Shown: positions 1-7,388 of the stretch, piece by piece
Numbering within the stretch: the first letter of the stretch is position 1
Layout: each line of letters starts with the position of its first letter
Assembly (NCBI GenBank): GCA_029565535.1
Contig: JAKQNZ010000093.1
Coordinates: 1-39,252, forward strand
From: Candidatus Cloacimonadota bacterium
Lineage (GTDB): Bacteria; Cloacimonadota; Cloacimonadia; Cloacimonadales; Cloacimonadaceae
DNA length: 39,252 nt
Reading direction: 5' to 3'
The notes under the pieces: generated by a model
Seen by the model: only the letters and a program-made list of their open reading frames with translations
Databases searched by the model: none
Told to the model about the DNA's origin: nothing
Made by a program: the position numbers and the translations under genes

Positions 1-120
1 AAGGAATTATGCCGGTCTCTTAGATGAGATACCTGTTTTCTGGAGAGCCGTATGCGGGAGAACCGCACGTACGGTTCGGAGGGAGGGGAGCCCAGTAATG
101 GATCGCTCCCCTACCCCTAT
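1..120 (+). mobile_element. Group II intron, 3' end (domains V and VI)
   Basis: This is the 3' end of a group II intron running off the left edge of the window. Domain V is the hairpin at 45-77: GAGCCG pairs with CGGTTC, and TGCGG with CCGCA around a GAGA-type tetraloop. The catalytic AGC triad lies at 46-48. Domain VI follows at 81-116: GGGAGGGGAGC pairs with GCTCCCCTACCC and leaves a single bulged A at 113. That A is 7 nt before the predicted 3' splice site after CCCTAT at 120, the usual spacing of the branch-point adenosine. The maturase ORF and domains I-IV would be upstream, outside the window. The 3' exon begins near 121. Confidence 0.85.
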
Positions 121-163
121 CAGGGACAGGGAACTGCATTATTGCATTGTTTGGGATAAAACT

Positions 164-187
164 AAGGGCGATCCGTAGATCGCCCTT
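164..187 (-). terminator. Rho-independent terminator of the rpsA-lysS operon
   Basis: A perfect 10-bp inverted repeat, AAGGGCGATC-CGTA-GATCGCCCTT. Read on the minus strand it is followed by AGTTTTATCC, a short U-rich tail, and it lies about 100 nt past the lysS stop codon. Read on the plus strand the downstream bases are not T-rich, so it probably serves the minus-strand operon. It could also be bidirectional. Confidence 0.6.
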
Positions 188-199
188 CATGTATACTAT

Positions 200-208
200 T
201 TATCCACA
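200..208 (+). promoter_or_regulatory. DnaA-box-like TTATCCACA (copy 1 of 4)
   Basis: An exact match to the strong DnaA-box consensus TTATCCACA, between the lysS stop codon and its terminator. Three more perfect copies were found in the window, all intergenic. DnaA binding is inferred from the consensus only. Confidence 0.4.
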
Positions 209-286
209 AAGATCCCTGCTTTTGCAGGAATGATGAAAAGGGTACAGGGATGAGGTTCACAACCTTAACGATTAACCATTAACCCG

Positions 287-1783
287 TTAACTATTCTTCA
301 TCTGTGGGAAAAGAATCACCTCTTTGATCGAGTCGTTTTCTGTTAACAGCATCACCAGTCTGTCGATGCCGATACCCTGTCCGCCCATCGGGGGCATTCC
401 GTATTCCAGGGCTTCCAGAAAGTCTTCATCCACCACGTTTGCTTCCTCGTCACCCAAGGCTCTGAGGGCAGCCTGAGCTTCCAAGCGCTCCCTTTGATCC
501 ATGGGGTCGTTCAGTTCGCTGAAGGCATTGGCGAATTCGCCGCCGGCGATGAAAAGTTCGAAGCGGTCGGCCAATAGTGGATTCCCAGGTTTTGCCTTGG
601 CCAGAGGAGAAATCTCCTTGGGGAAATCACACACGAAGGTTGGCTGAACCAGCTTGGGTTCCACGAAATGTTCAAAGAGCAAGGCAATCAGTTTGCCTTT
701 GCCAGAGCCTTTGGGAATCTCGATCTGTTTGGCCTTGCAGAAGGCTTCCAAGTCTTCCTGGCTGCTGTTATCCACCTTTATGCCTGTATATTCGTTTACC
801 AGATCCGTCATGGCAGCCCTACGCCAGGTACCGCCCAGATTTACTTCGTGGCCGTGATAATGGAAGATTTCTTTGCCGATCACGTCTTTGGCCAGGTGTT
901 TAATCAAGCTTTCCGCAATGTCCATCATTCCGCGCAAGTCTGAATAGGCCTCATAGAATTCGATCATCGTGAATTCGGGGTTGTGGGTTCTGTCCATGCC
1001 TTCGTTGCGGAAATCCTTACCCAGTTCATACACCCTTTCAAACCCGCCCACAATCAGCCTTTTTAGATAAAGCTCGGTGGCGATGCGCAGGTAAAGGTCC
1101 ATGTCCAGGGTGTTATGGTGGGTTATGAAGGGCCGGGCATTGGCTCCGCCGTACAGGGGCTGCAGAATAGGCGTTTCCACTTCCACGTAGCCAAGGTTGT
1201 CCATAAACCTGCGGATGGCTGTGATGATCCGGGAACGTAGCTCAAAGACCTTGCGGTGATCTGGATTCAGCAGCAAGTCCAGATAACGCTTGCGATAACG
1301 CAGCTCGATATCCGAAAACTCATCATAACGAACCGTTTTGCCATCCACCATCTTTTCTTTTACGGCAGGCAGAGGCCGGATGTTTTTGGAAAGCAGCTTA
1401 ATGGCTGTGCATTTCAGAGAAAACTCACCGGCTTGAGTATAAAAAACGCTACCGTTGGCCTGTATAAAATCCCCTGGATCACAGAGCTTGAAAAGCTCGT
1501 AGTTTTCTTCGCCAAGGAGGTTTTGGGCTACATAAAGCTGAATCTTGCCGCTGGCGTCTTCCAGATTACCGAAGCCCAGCTTGCCTTGCCGGCGCATAGC
1601 TACCAGCCTGCCAACAATTGTAACGCTTGTCTCAGAAGCCAATAAAGCTTCTTTGTTTTCCATAAGGGCAGAAATAAAATGGCTGCGTGAGGACTCCACG
1701 GGATAGGGATCAATGCCCAGGGCTTTGATCTTTTCCAGCTTTTCCTGACGCAGCTTGATAAACTGATTTGGCTTTTGCTGCAT
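287..1783 (-). CDS. lysS: Lysyl-tRNA synthetase, class II
   Basis: Charges tRNA-Lys with lysine using ATP in the cytoplasm. The 498-aa length is normal for bacterial class II LysRS. The N-terminal OB-fold anticodon-binding domain is seen as VTIVGRLVAMRRQGKLGFGNL and GKIQLYV (about residues 54-86). Class II motif 2 is seen in FRNEGMDRTHNPEFTMIEFYEAY. Motif 3 is GIGIDRLVMLL near the C-terminus. The start codon lies 4 nt after the rpsA stop, so the two genes are co-transcribed and probably translationally coupled. No separate promoter or tRNA-sensing leader fits in the gap. The ORF ends in MKNS and a TAA. The reading is secure. Confidence 0.97.
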   Translation of the reverse strand: MQQKPNQFIKLRQEKLEKIKALGIDPYPVESSRSHFISALMENKEALLASETSVTIVGRLVAMRRQGKLGFGNLEDASGKIQLYVAQNLLGEENYELFKLCDPGDFIQANGSVFYTQAGEFSLKCTAIKLLSKNIRPLPAVKEKMVDGKTVRYDEFSDIELRYRKRYLDLLLNPDHRKVFELRSRIITAIRRFMDNLGYVEVETPILQPLYGGANARPFITHHNTLDMDLYLRIATELYLKRLIVGGFERVYELGKDFRNEGMDRTHNPEFTMIEFYEAYSDLRGMMDIAESLIKHLAKDVIGKEIFHYHGHEVNLGGTWRRAAMTDLVNEYTGIKVDNSSQEDLEAFCKAKQIEIPKGSGKGKLIALLFEHFVEPKLVQPTFVCDFPKEISPLAKAKPGNPLLADRFELFIAGGEFANAFSELNDPMDQRERLEAQAALRALGDEEANVVDEDFLEALEYGMPPMGGQGIGIDRLVMLLTENDSIKEVILFPQMKNS

Positions 1784-1787
1784 TTAA

Positions 1788-3299
1788 TTATAAGTCTTTA
1801 AAGGGATTATCGTCTGAAACGCTCACCTTCTGATTGGCATATTTGCGCCATTCCTCGTCGCTTCTACCTCTTCCGCCCCTACGGGGAGAGCTGGAGAAAT
1901 CTCTGTCTCCACGAGGTTCGCGGGGAGGACGGTCTTCAAAGCGGGGACGGGATTCCACCACTTCATCCGGGCTGCGGTCTGTATAGTCCAAAGTGATGCG
2001 ATGGCTGTCTTTGTCGATGGCGGTAACCATCAAAGTAACTTGGTCTCCGGTCTTGAAGTTATCAGTTTTTCTTACTCTGGAGCGGGGGAGAAGCCCTGTA
2101 ACGCCTTCTGCGATGGTAACAAACACACCGAAATTGGTAGAGCTTTCAACCACGCCTTCAAAAGGGGTTTCCAGTTGGATCAATTCGTCTATCTTGTCCC
2201 ATGGGTCTTCTTGTAAAGCTTTGAGGGACAGGGAGATTTTACGGGTGTCCTCATCTATGCGCAAAATCTGTACTTCAACCAAAGCACCTTCTTTCAGTAC
2301 TTCGCGGGGGTGGGCAATGTTGCGGTTGCGGCTCATTTCAGATACGGGGATCAGGCCTTCCACTCCGGGCTTGAGCTCGGCAAATGCGCCAAAATTGTGC
2401 AGACGCAGAATGCGGCAACTGATGGTGTCGCCTTCGTGCAGTTCGCTCAGAGCCTGAGTAAAGGGATTCTCCAGCAATGCCTTGCGGGAGAGGGCGATCT
2501 TGTCGCCTTTGATTTCCAAAATCTTCACATCGATATCCTGACCGACTTTGAGCTCGTCTTGTGGCTTCACCACATGCTGCCAGGAAATCTCACTCACATG
2601 CATCAAGCCTTCGATTCCACCAAGATCGATGAATGCGCCAAAACTGGTCATTCGCATTACTTTGCCGGTTATCGTATCGCCGGCACTGATTCTGCCAAGA
2701 GCGGCTTCTTTGGCTTCTTTTTCGTTTATCTCGGCCAGTTGACGGTGGGATACCACGATCCGGCGGCAATTTTCCGAACACTCAATCACTAGAAAATCCA
2801 TGGTCTTGCCAATGAACTGAGCAGTATCATCGGAGGGACGAAGGGAAATCTGAGACACAGGGCAAAAAGCTCTGGCCCCCAGAATGTCAACGTTAAATCC
2901 ACCCTTGGTAGGTGAATAAACCTTGCCCTGAACGGGGATTTTCTTCTCGAAGGCATCGAGAATGGATTGTTTGTCCACGTACTGCTTGGTCAAGCTCTTA
3001 CCTACAACGTAGCCTTGATCGTTTTTATCGACCACATATCCTTTTAATGTATCGCCTACATTATAATGCAGCACGCCTTTTTCATCGGAAAATTCTCCGA
3101 TTTCGGCATAGGCGTCGAACTTTCCACCTAGATTCAGGATCAGATACTGATCGCTGATACTAACGATGGGGGCTTCCACGACATCGCCTTTTTTGATTTC
3201 TGCAGTGTTCTGAAAGGATTCTTCGAGCATGCGAAGATATTCTTCTTTCAGTTCCTTCATTGCAGCTTTACTGTTGGTTTCACGCACCTTGTCTGACAT
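1788..3299 (-). CDS. rpsA: 30S ribosomal protein S1 (five S1 domains)
   Basis: Binds mRNA on the 30S subunit and helps translation initiation. The 503-aa protein shows five S1 (OB-fold) repeats. The first, around GDVVEAPIVSISDQYLILNLGG, and the second, IPVQGKVYSPTKGGFNVDILG, are the degenerate ribosome-docking pair. Then come three strong RNA-binding repeats: GDTITGKVMRMTSFGAFIDLGG, GDTISCRILRLHNFGAFAELKPG and FEGVVESSTNFGVFVTIAEG. E. coli S1 has six repeats, so this is a shorter form. The C-terminus is an Arg/Gly/Asp-rich tail (RGGRGRSDEEWRKY), probably disordered. The start is supported by AGGAG a few bases upstream. It is the first gene of the rpsA-lysS operon. Confidence 0.93.
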   Translation of the reverse strand: MSDKVRETNSKAAMKELKEEYLRMLEESFQNTAEIKKGDVVEAPIVSISDQYLILNLGGKFDAYAEIGEFSDEKGVLHYNVGDTLKGYVVDKNDQGYVVGKSLTKQYVDKQSILDAFEKKIPVQGKVYSPTKGGFNVDILGARAFCPVSQISLRPSDDTAQFIGKTMDFLVIECSENCRRIVVSHRQLAEINEKEAKEAALGRISAGDTITGKVMRMTSFGAFIDLGGIEGLMHVSEISWQHVVKPQDELKVGQDIDVKILEIKGDKIALSRKALLENPFTQALSELHEGDTISCRILRLHNFGAFAELKPGVEGLIPVSEMSRNRNIAHPREVLKEGALVEVQILRIDEDTRKISLSLKALQEDPWDKIDELIQLETPFEGVVESSTNFGVFVTIAEGVTGLLPRSRVRKTDNFKTGDQVTLMVTAIDKDSHRITLDYTDRSPDEVVESRPRFEDRPPREPRGDRDFSSSPRRGGRGRSDEEWRKYANQKVSVSDDNPFKDL

Positions 3300-3501
3300 A
3301 AGTAACTCCTAACGACATTTCAGATAGACCACGTTTTTCAGAGGCTTCTTTTTGTAAAGGATTTTATTATTTGGGTTAGATTTAGTTTGGGTTGGGGTTC
3401 TGGAGTGCTGGAGTTATATAAGTGCGGGAAATCCATTTCTTCTATGTTCTCTATATCTATCCATCCAGAACTGCCATTGTTTTTTTCTAGCCCTCATATT
3501 A

Positions 3502-3555
3502 CTATCATACCGCTATCATACCACATGCTCATGCGGTATGATAGCGGTATGATAG
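3502..3555 (-). repeat. Dispersed palindromic repeat, copy 1
   Basis: Two 26-nt arms (3502-3527 and 3530-3555) flank a 2-nt loop (CT) and match at 25 of 26 positions. Each arm contains a direct repeat of CTATCATACC with an 11-nt period, so the unit carries four CATACC/GGTATG boxes. The single mismatch is A-C read on the plus strand and G-T read on the minus strand, hence the assigned orientation. Related copies lie at 12233-12290 and 30350-30399. Confidence 0.85.
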
Positions 3556-3628
3556 GATGCAGATTCCTTGTGCATTGTAGAATTAGAAGCAGAATTTAAC
3601 TGATTCTGGCTTGATATTTGCATACTCG

Positions 3629-3657
3629 TTGATAGGCGGGTATAGCTCGCCTATATA
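3629..3657 (+). promoter_or_regulatory. Sigma-70-type promoter with palindromic spacer, C10 protease operon
   Basis: TTGATA (3629-3634), a 17-nt spacer and TATATA (3652-3657) form a near-consensus promoter ending 32 nt before the protease ATG. GGAG lies just before that start. The spacer holds a perfect inverted repeat, ATAGGCG-N9-CGCCTAT (3632-3638 and 3648-3654). It overlaps both promoter hexamers and would suit a dimeric repressor. The operator role is inferred. Confidence 0.6.
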
Positions 3658-3689
3658 GTAAAGATAATAACTCAGAAACGGAGTAGATA

Positions 3690-5426
3690 ATGAAAACAGC
3701 ATTGTGTACCTTATTGTGTTTGTTGTTTGGCATCCTGAATGCCACTGCGATAAGCTATGAGCGTGCCGCAAGCTATGCCAGCCAGCAGTTGAATGTTTTA
3801 TATCCTGATCATGCACAGGATAGTTATGATGTGTTAACCGACAATTCCCAGGCGATCGCCTATGTATTTCATCTGCTTCCGACCGGTTATCTGGTTGTTT
3901 CAGCCCAGGATGAGCTACCTCCGCTCTTAGCGTATTCAGGCTCTTCCGAATTTGGGAGTCTGGAGGGAGATAATATTCTGCGAGATATTATCGTTGCCGA
4001 CCTGCAATCCCGCCAGCAATCAGAAATCGCCGCGGATCTAAATCGCCAGGCCTGGCAAAGTATCACCAATCCTCGAACCTTCCAGCAATGGCCCCCCGCC
4101 GGATATTCTACCACCGAAGGATGGATAAAGACCAATTGGACGCAAAACGCCCCCTATAACTGGATGTGCCCAATGGATCCAATTAGCGGAACCAGAAGCT
4201 ATGCAGGGTGCCCGACCGTAGCCATGAGCCAGATCGTAAATTACCACAGATCTTTAAATGGCACGCGTTTGGACGATAGCGACGATTATCTGCATAATTA
4301 TGGCGGCCGTTATTATTGGATAGATAACGATTACGCTGCCCATGGGTTTCCTTCCTTCCCGCAATTAAATGGCTACCTCGACCAGGTGAACGATCGCTTT
4401 CGTTATGGCCAGGAGCTTAGTGACAGCCTGAAGGCTGCTCTGATCTTTGCCTGTGGAACAGCTATGAAACAGGTTTATTCCTCAGAGGGTTCCGGAACCT
4501 TTGGTGTAAACCAGGCTCTTCAGGGTTTTGAAAGATTCAATTTTCCAAATGTTGAACTGCTGACCGAAAACTCTCCCGGTCTCTATACCCGCATCAGCAA
4601 TAACATAAAGAATGCCCAACCTGTTCACCTGGCGGTAGTTACTCCAGCCTGGGATATGGGACACAACGTAGTGATAGATGGTTATAATACAAACGAATAC
4701 TATCATCTGAATTTTGGCTGGGGCGGACAATACAATGGCTGGTATCTGCTGCCTTCGCAAATCCCTTACGGGCTCACTGTGGTAGAAGGTGCAATAGTGG
4801 ACATCGCTCCCTACCAATACGTGTTTACGGTTCCCGACACCTTAATCTGCCAAACCAATACCCCGGCTACTTTGGAGATAAATAATCTGCATGATGAAGC
4901 GATTGTGCTGGAAGAAATTCTGTTCGATACAAACAGTGGTGGTTATGATTGGACCATAGCCTATTCTTCGCCCTTACCCGCTACCATTCCGGCCGGAGGG
5001 CTCTACACCCTCAGCCTTACCCAAAATTATGGCGGAGGGAAAAATCGCTATTGGGAAACCAGCCTTACCTTAATTCTGGATCAGGGCTTTGCCACTGTCC
5101 CCGTAAAATATGAAGCACCTGTAACGGTTACGGACGATTTAATGCCTGTCCAGGCTTTAAAGCTGACTAACTACCCCAATCCCTTCAACCCCGAAACCAC
5201 GATCAGCTTTACTTTGCCTGAAAGCGGATTGACCAGCCTGAAAATTTATAACTGCAAAGGGCAAATGGTGAAAGAGCTTTTTAAGGCTGATCCTGGCGCA
5301 GGAACGCACAAATGTGTGTGGAATGGCACAGATAACTCCGAAATACCTGTTGCCTCGGGATTATACTATTGTGTGCTGGAAAAAGGCTCGTCCAGAACCG
5401 CGAAGAAATTGCTATTGATGAAGTAA
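3690..5426 (+). CDS. Secreted C10-family (streptopain-like) cysteine protease with T9SS type A sorting tail
   Basis: A 578-aa exported zymogen. Residues 1-20 are a signal peptide. Residues about 20-130 resemble the Spi/C10 inhibitory pro-domain (YVFHLLPTGYLVVSAQDELPPLLAYS). The catalytic domain carries the nucleophile Cys174 in GCPTVAMSQIVNYH and the catalytic His325 in GHNVVIDGYNTNEYYHLNFGWGG, both in the family's sequence context. After a beta-rich linker, residues about 490-578 form a FlgD-like/T9SS type A C-terminal domain (NYPNPFNPETTISFTLPESG, ending in SGLYYCVLEKGS..KLLLMK). This implies transport across the outer membrane and surface anchoring or release. The SprA homologue at 12564-18962 fits this route. 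It is the first gene of a tight operon, and its stop lies 2 nt before the next start. Confidence 0.92.
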   Translation: MKTALCTLLCLLFGILNATAISYERAASYASQQLNVLYPDHAQDSYDVLTDNSQAIAYVFHLLPTGYLVVSAQDELPPLLAYSGSSEFGSLEGDNILRDIIVADLQSRQQSEIAADLNRQAWQSITNPRTFQQWPPAGYSTTEGWIKTNWTQNAPYNWMCPMDPISGTRSYAGCPTVAMSQIVNYHRSLNGTRLDDSDDYLHNYGGRYYWIDNDYAAHGFPSFPQLNGYLDQVNDRFRYGQELSDSLKAALIFACGTAMKQVYSSEGSGTFGVNQALQGFERFNFPNVELLTENSPGLYTRISNNIKNAQPVHLAVVTPAWDMGHNVVIDGYNTNEYYHLNFGWGGQYNGWYLLPSQIPYGLTVVEGAIVDIAPYQYVFTVPDTLICQTNTPATLEINNLHDEAIVLEEILFDTNSGGYDWTIAYSSPLPATIPAGGLYTLSLTQNYGGGKNRYWETSLTLILDQGFATVPVKYEAPVTVTDDLMPVQALKLTNYPNPFNPETTISFTLPESGLTSLKIYNCKGQMVKELFKADPGAGTHKCVWNGTDNSEIPVASGLYYCVLEKGSSRTAKKLLLMK

Positions 5427-5428
5427 TA

Positions 5429-5731
5429 GTGAGTAGCAGCGAAGAAATCATCAACATAATCAAGTCCATACCCCCTGGTAAAGTAGCTGGCTATGGCCAG
5501 ATTGCCGCTCTGGCCGGAATTCCCCATGGAGCCAGGCTGGTGGTAAGAATCCTCAATGCCAGTAGCAGAAAGCATGATCTGCCTTGGTGGAGAGTTGTTC
5601 GCAGCAGCGGTGAAATCGGTCTTCCCGGCGAGGGTGGAACCCAACAAAGGGCACTGCTGAAAAGCGAAGGGATTGAGGTAGAAACGGGGAAACGCATACC
5701 AATGAAATACTTTTGGCAGATAGGAGATTAG
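5429..5731 (+). CDS. Alkyltransferase-like protein (ATL, MGMT family without the acceptor Cys)
   Basis: A 100-aa protein of the O6-alkylguanine-DNA alkyltransferase C-terminal (winged-helix) family. It shows IPPGKVAGYGQIAALAG (with Tyr22, the nucleotide-flipping position), then GARLVVRIL with Arg36 as the expected arginine finger. The active-site loop reads LPWWRVV where MGMT has PCHRV. The acceptor Cys is therefore Trp, as in ATLs, and the following His is also Trp. ATLs bind alkylated guanine and hand it to nucleotide excision repair; they do not repair it directly. The ORF track starts at 5369 inside the protease gene. I prefer the in-frame GTG at 5429, which follows the protease stop and gives the normal ATL length. 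Confidence 0.85.
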   Translation: MSSSEEIINIIKSIPPGKVAGYGQIAALAGIPHGARLVVRILNASSRKHDLPWWRVVRSSGEIGLPGEGGTQQRALLKSEGIEVETGKRIPMKYFWQIGD

Positions 5732-5734
5732 AAA

Positions 5735-6505
5735 ATGCATCAAGACATTGTGGGATTGAAGAGCAAACTGAAAGAGCTGCTGCAAAACAAGCCTCAGGTT
5801 CTGGCTGCCTGGGAAGGCGGTTCAGCAGCTACAGGCTTCCTGGATGATTACTCGGATTTGGACCTGGGAATCGTTACAGACAAAGACATGGCGGATGAGC
5901 TTTTTGGGCTTATTGAGGAGTTTTTCTGCGCAGATTATGGAATCATAGCAAAATTCAGGATGCCCGAACCTGCCTGGCACGGAATGTCTCAGTGCTTTTA
6001 CCTGCTGGACAAGCTTCCTCCGCTTTTCTATTGCGACATTGCGATTGTGCCCCAGGACAATCCACATAAGTTCACAGAGCCAGACCGGCATGGAAACGCC
6101 GTTATCTGGTTCGACAAGGCGGCTGTTTACAAATCTGATCCCACCCCCAGAGAAGAGCTTGACGCAATAGCTAACCGGGTATATAAAATGGCTACGGACA
6201 CAGCTTTTCTGGGAACGATCGAACTGCAGAAAGCCCTGGCCAGAAAGAACTGGATGGCAGCCAGTATGAACTTTACAACCTTTGTTTACAGGCATTTAGT
6301 GCCGCTGCTAAACCTTAAATACCGCCCCGCCAAGGCAGACTTTGGGATACGTTACGCAGAGCGTGATTATCCAGCCAGGGAAGCTGAAAAGCTGGCTAAT
6401 TTATTGAAAAACAGATCAGTTCAGGATATTGAAGAGAATTTTGCCATAGCCCAGGCCTGGTTTAAAAGTGTCTGCCAGGAGCTGCAAACTGAATATCAGC
6501 GATAA
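5735..6505 (+). CDS. Nucleotidyltransferase-fold protein (aminoglycoside adenylyltransferase-like)
   Basis: A 256-aa cytoplasmic protein with the pol-beta-type nucleotidyltransferase signature. Gly29-Ser30 (WEGGSAATGFLDDYSDLDLGI) is followed by Asp41-x-Asp43, and a third acidic residue Asp101 sits in FYCDIAIVP. These are the metal-binding residues of the fold. The C-terminal half is helical, as in stand-alone antibiotic or small-molecule nucleotidyltransferases. The substrate cannot be told from sequence, and no resistance role is claimed. AGGAG overlapping the ATL stop supports the start at 5735 and indicates coupled translation within the C10 protease operon. Confidence 0.75.
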   Translation: MHQDIVGLKSKLKELLQNKPQVLAAWEGGSAATGFLDDYSDLDLGIVTDKDMADELFGLIEEFFCADYGIIAKFRMPEPAWHGMSQCFYLLDKLPPLFYCDIAIVPQDNPHKFTEPDRHGNAVIWFDKAAVYKSDPTPREELDAIANRVYKMATDTAFLGTIELQKALARKNWMAASMNFTTFVYRHLVPLLNLKYRPAKADFGIRYAERDYPAREAEKLANLLKNRSVQDIEENFAIAQAWFKSVCQELQTEYQR

Positions 6506-6571
6506 ATAGAATTGGTGATGTGGCGGTTTTCCGCTTATCCTATAAAGTAAAAACGTTTCAGGAGGAATGTC

Positions 6572-6712
6572 ATGGCCAAGAAGATTATCCTTATGGTGCT
6601 GATCAGCGTTTTGCTGTCGGTGCTGGCAACCATCGTAGTGAAAAAACTGAAGGACAACTGCCCGCTTTGCAAAGAAGAAGAGCCCGATCAGGAAGCTAAA
6701 GACGATGAATAA
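6572..6712 (+). CDS. 46-aa single-pass membrane protein with a CxxC motif
   Basis: This small gene is too short for the ORF track. The translation runs from MAKKIILMVLISVLLSVLA to EEEPDQEAKDDE. It has a strong Shine-Dalgarno site (CAGGAGGAATGTC) ending next to the ATG. One membrane helix spans about residues 4-23, followed by a basic stretch (VKKLKD), a CPLC motif at Cys30-Cys33 and a highly acidic tail. The stop codon overlaps the start of the next gene by 8 nt, so the two are translationally coupled. The CPLC pair could bind metal or be redox active, but the function is unknown. No similarity is claimed. Confidence 0.7.
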   Translation: MAKKIILMVLISVLLSVLATIVVKKLKDNCPLCKEEEPDQEAKDDE

Positions 6713-7229
6713 TGGAGCTGAATCAAAGCCCAAAAACATCAAAGGCAAGCTGATTATTATTGCTGTAGTTCTGGTTCTATTGGCTGTTTTGGCCGCCTTT
6801 GCCCTGCCGCGCTATCACAAATGGCTGAATAATAAGCGTTCGCTAAACGCCCAAAACGCCATATCGGAAATCAGAAAAAGCGTGGATACATACTGGAAAT
6901 CAAATGGGAAAATGAGCGGGTTCCAGCTTCAAACCGCCATCCAGGATGCCAAGCTTAGCAAGAAAACTATCAAAAACTGGCAGTTTGTGGTAGTATGGAA
7001 GCCTGGAGAAATCTACACCAAAGAGCTTGTCGACAAGCTCTCCAACGTGCAAACCAATGAATACGTTTACGTTGCACCCTTCCAGGCGATTTTCGCCACC
7101 GCCACCCAGGAAAATCCCCTGCCAGCCGGGACTAAGGTTTGGTTCGATGGCGACGCCAACCAATTCCATGGCTTCGGCATCGACGACCTGCCAGAACCGG
7201 ACTGGAGCAAAATCTTTCCCGATCCCTGA
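6705..7229 (+). CDS. Pilin/pseudopilin-like membrane-anchored protein
   Basis: 174 aa with a short basic N-terminus, a hydrophobic helix at about residues 15-34 (LIIIAVVLVLLAVLAAFALPRYHKW), then an amphipathic helix (NAQNAISEIRKSVDTYWKSNGKM) and a small globular C-terminal part. The helix followed by ALP and an extended helix resembles the N-terminal stalk of type IV pilins and T2SS pseudopilins. The canonical prepilin peptidase site (G followed by FTLxE) is absent, so it may be a non-cleaved relative. It overlaps the preceding 46-aa gene by 8 nt and is followed by a terminator, so it is the last gene of this operon. Confidence 0.55.
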   Translation: MNNGAESKPKNIKGKLIIIAVVLVLLAVLAAFALPRYHKWLNNKRSLNAQNAISEIRKSVDTYWKSNGKMSGFQLQTAIQDAKLSKKTIKNWQFVVVWKPGEIYTKELVDKLSNVQTNEYVYVAPFQAIFATATQENPLPAGTKVWFDGDANQFHGFGIDDLPEPDWSKIFPDP

Positions 7230-7250
7230 AGTTGAGAATTCGTTATTTGT

Positions 7251-7278
7251 AGGGCGAACTAGTTTCGCCCTTCTTTTC
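7251..7278 (+). terminator. Rho-independent terminator after the pilin-like gene
   Basis: GGGCGAA-CTAGT-TTCGCCC followed by TTCTTTTC, starting 22 nt past the stop codon at 7229. The stem is GC-rich and the T tract is on the plus strand, so it ends the 3690-7229 operon. Confidence 0.8.
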
Positions 7279-7388
7279 TGGGTTTTATGTGCTAGAATTA
7301 GGAAGTATCTTTAACCCAGCAGTCATGATTGAAAACAAGAAGCTATGCAGAACTTGCAAAAGAAGAGCGAAACATCCAAGCCCTAGGT

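Larger units (their letters stand above)
3300..3689. other. Divergent intergenic region between rpsA and the C10 protease
   Basis: A 390-bp non-coding stretch between divergently transcribed genes. It holds palindromic repeat copy 1 (3502-3555) and a clear promoter for the protease gene (3629-3657). ORFs at 3387-3599 and 3583-3816 overlap these elements, lack a Shine-Dalgarno site and look like no protein family, so they were not called. The rpsA promoter must lie in the left part, but no convincing -35/-10 pair was seen there. Confidence 0.7.

Noticed and set aside
577-1645. Plus-strand ORFs inside lysS (577-903, 654-857, 668-943, 1256-1645)
   Set aside because: They are antisense to a secure conserved gene, lack Shine-Dalgarno sites and give no recognisable protein.
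3387-3816. Small ORFs 3387-3599 (+) and 3583-3816 (-)
   Set aside because: Both run through palindromic repeat copy 1 or the C10 promoter and show no coding signs.
5369-5428. N-terminal 20 residues of the track's ATL ORF
   Set aside because: They overlap the protease C-terminal coding region and are unlike the ATL family. The GTG at 5429 gives the normal length.
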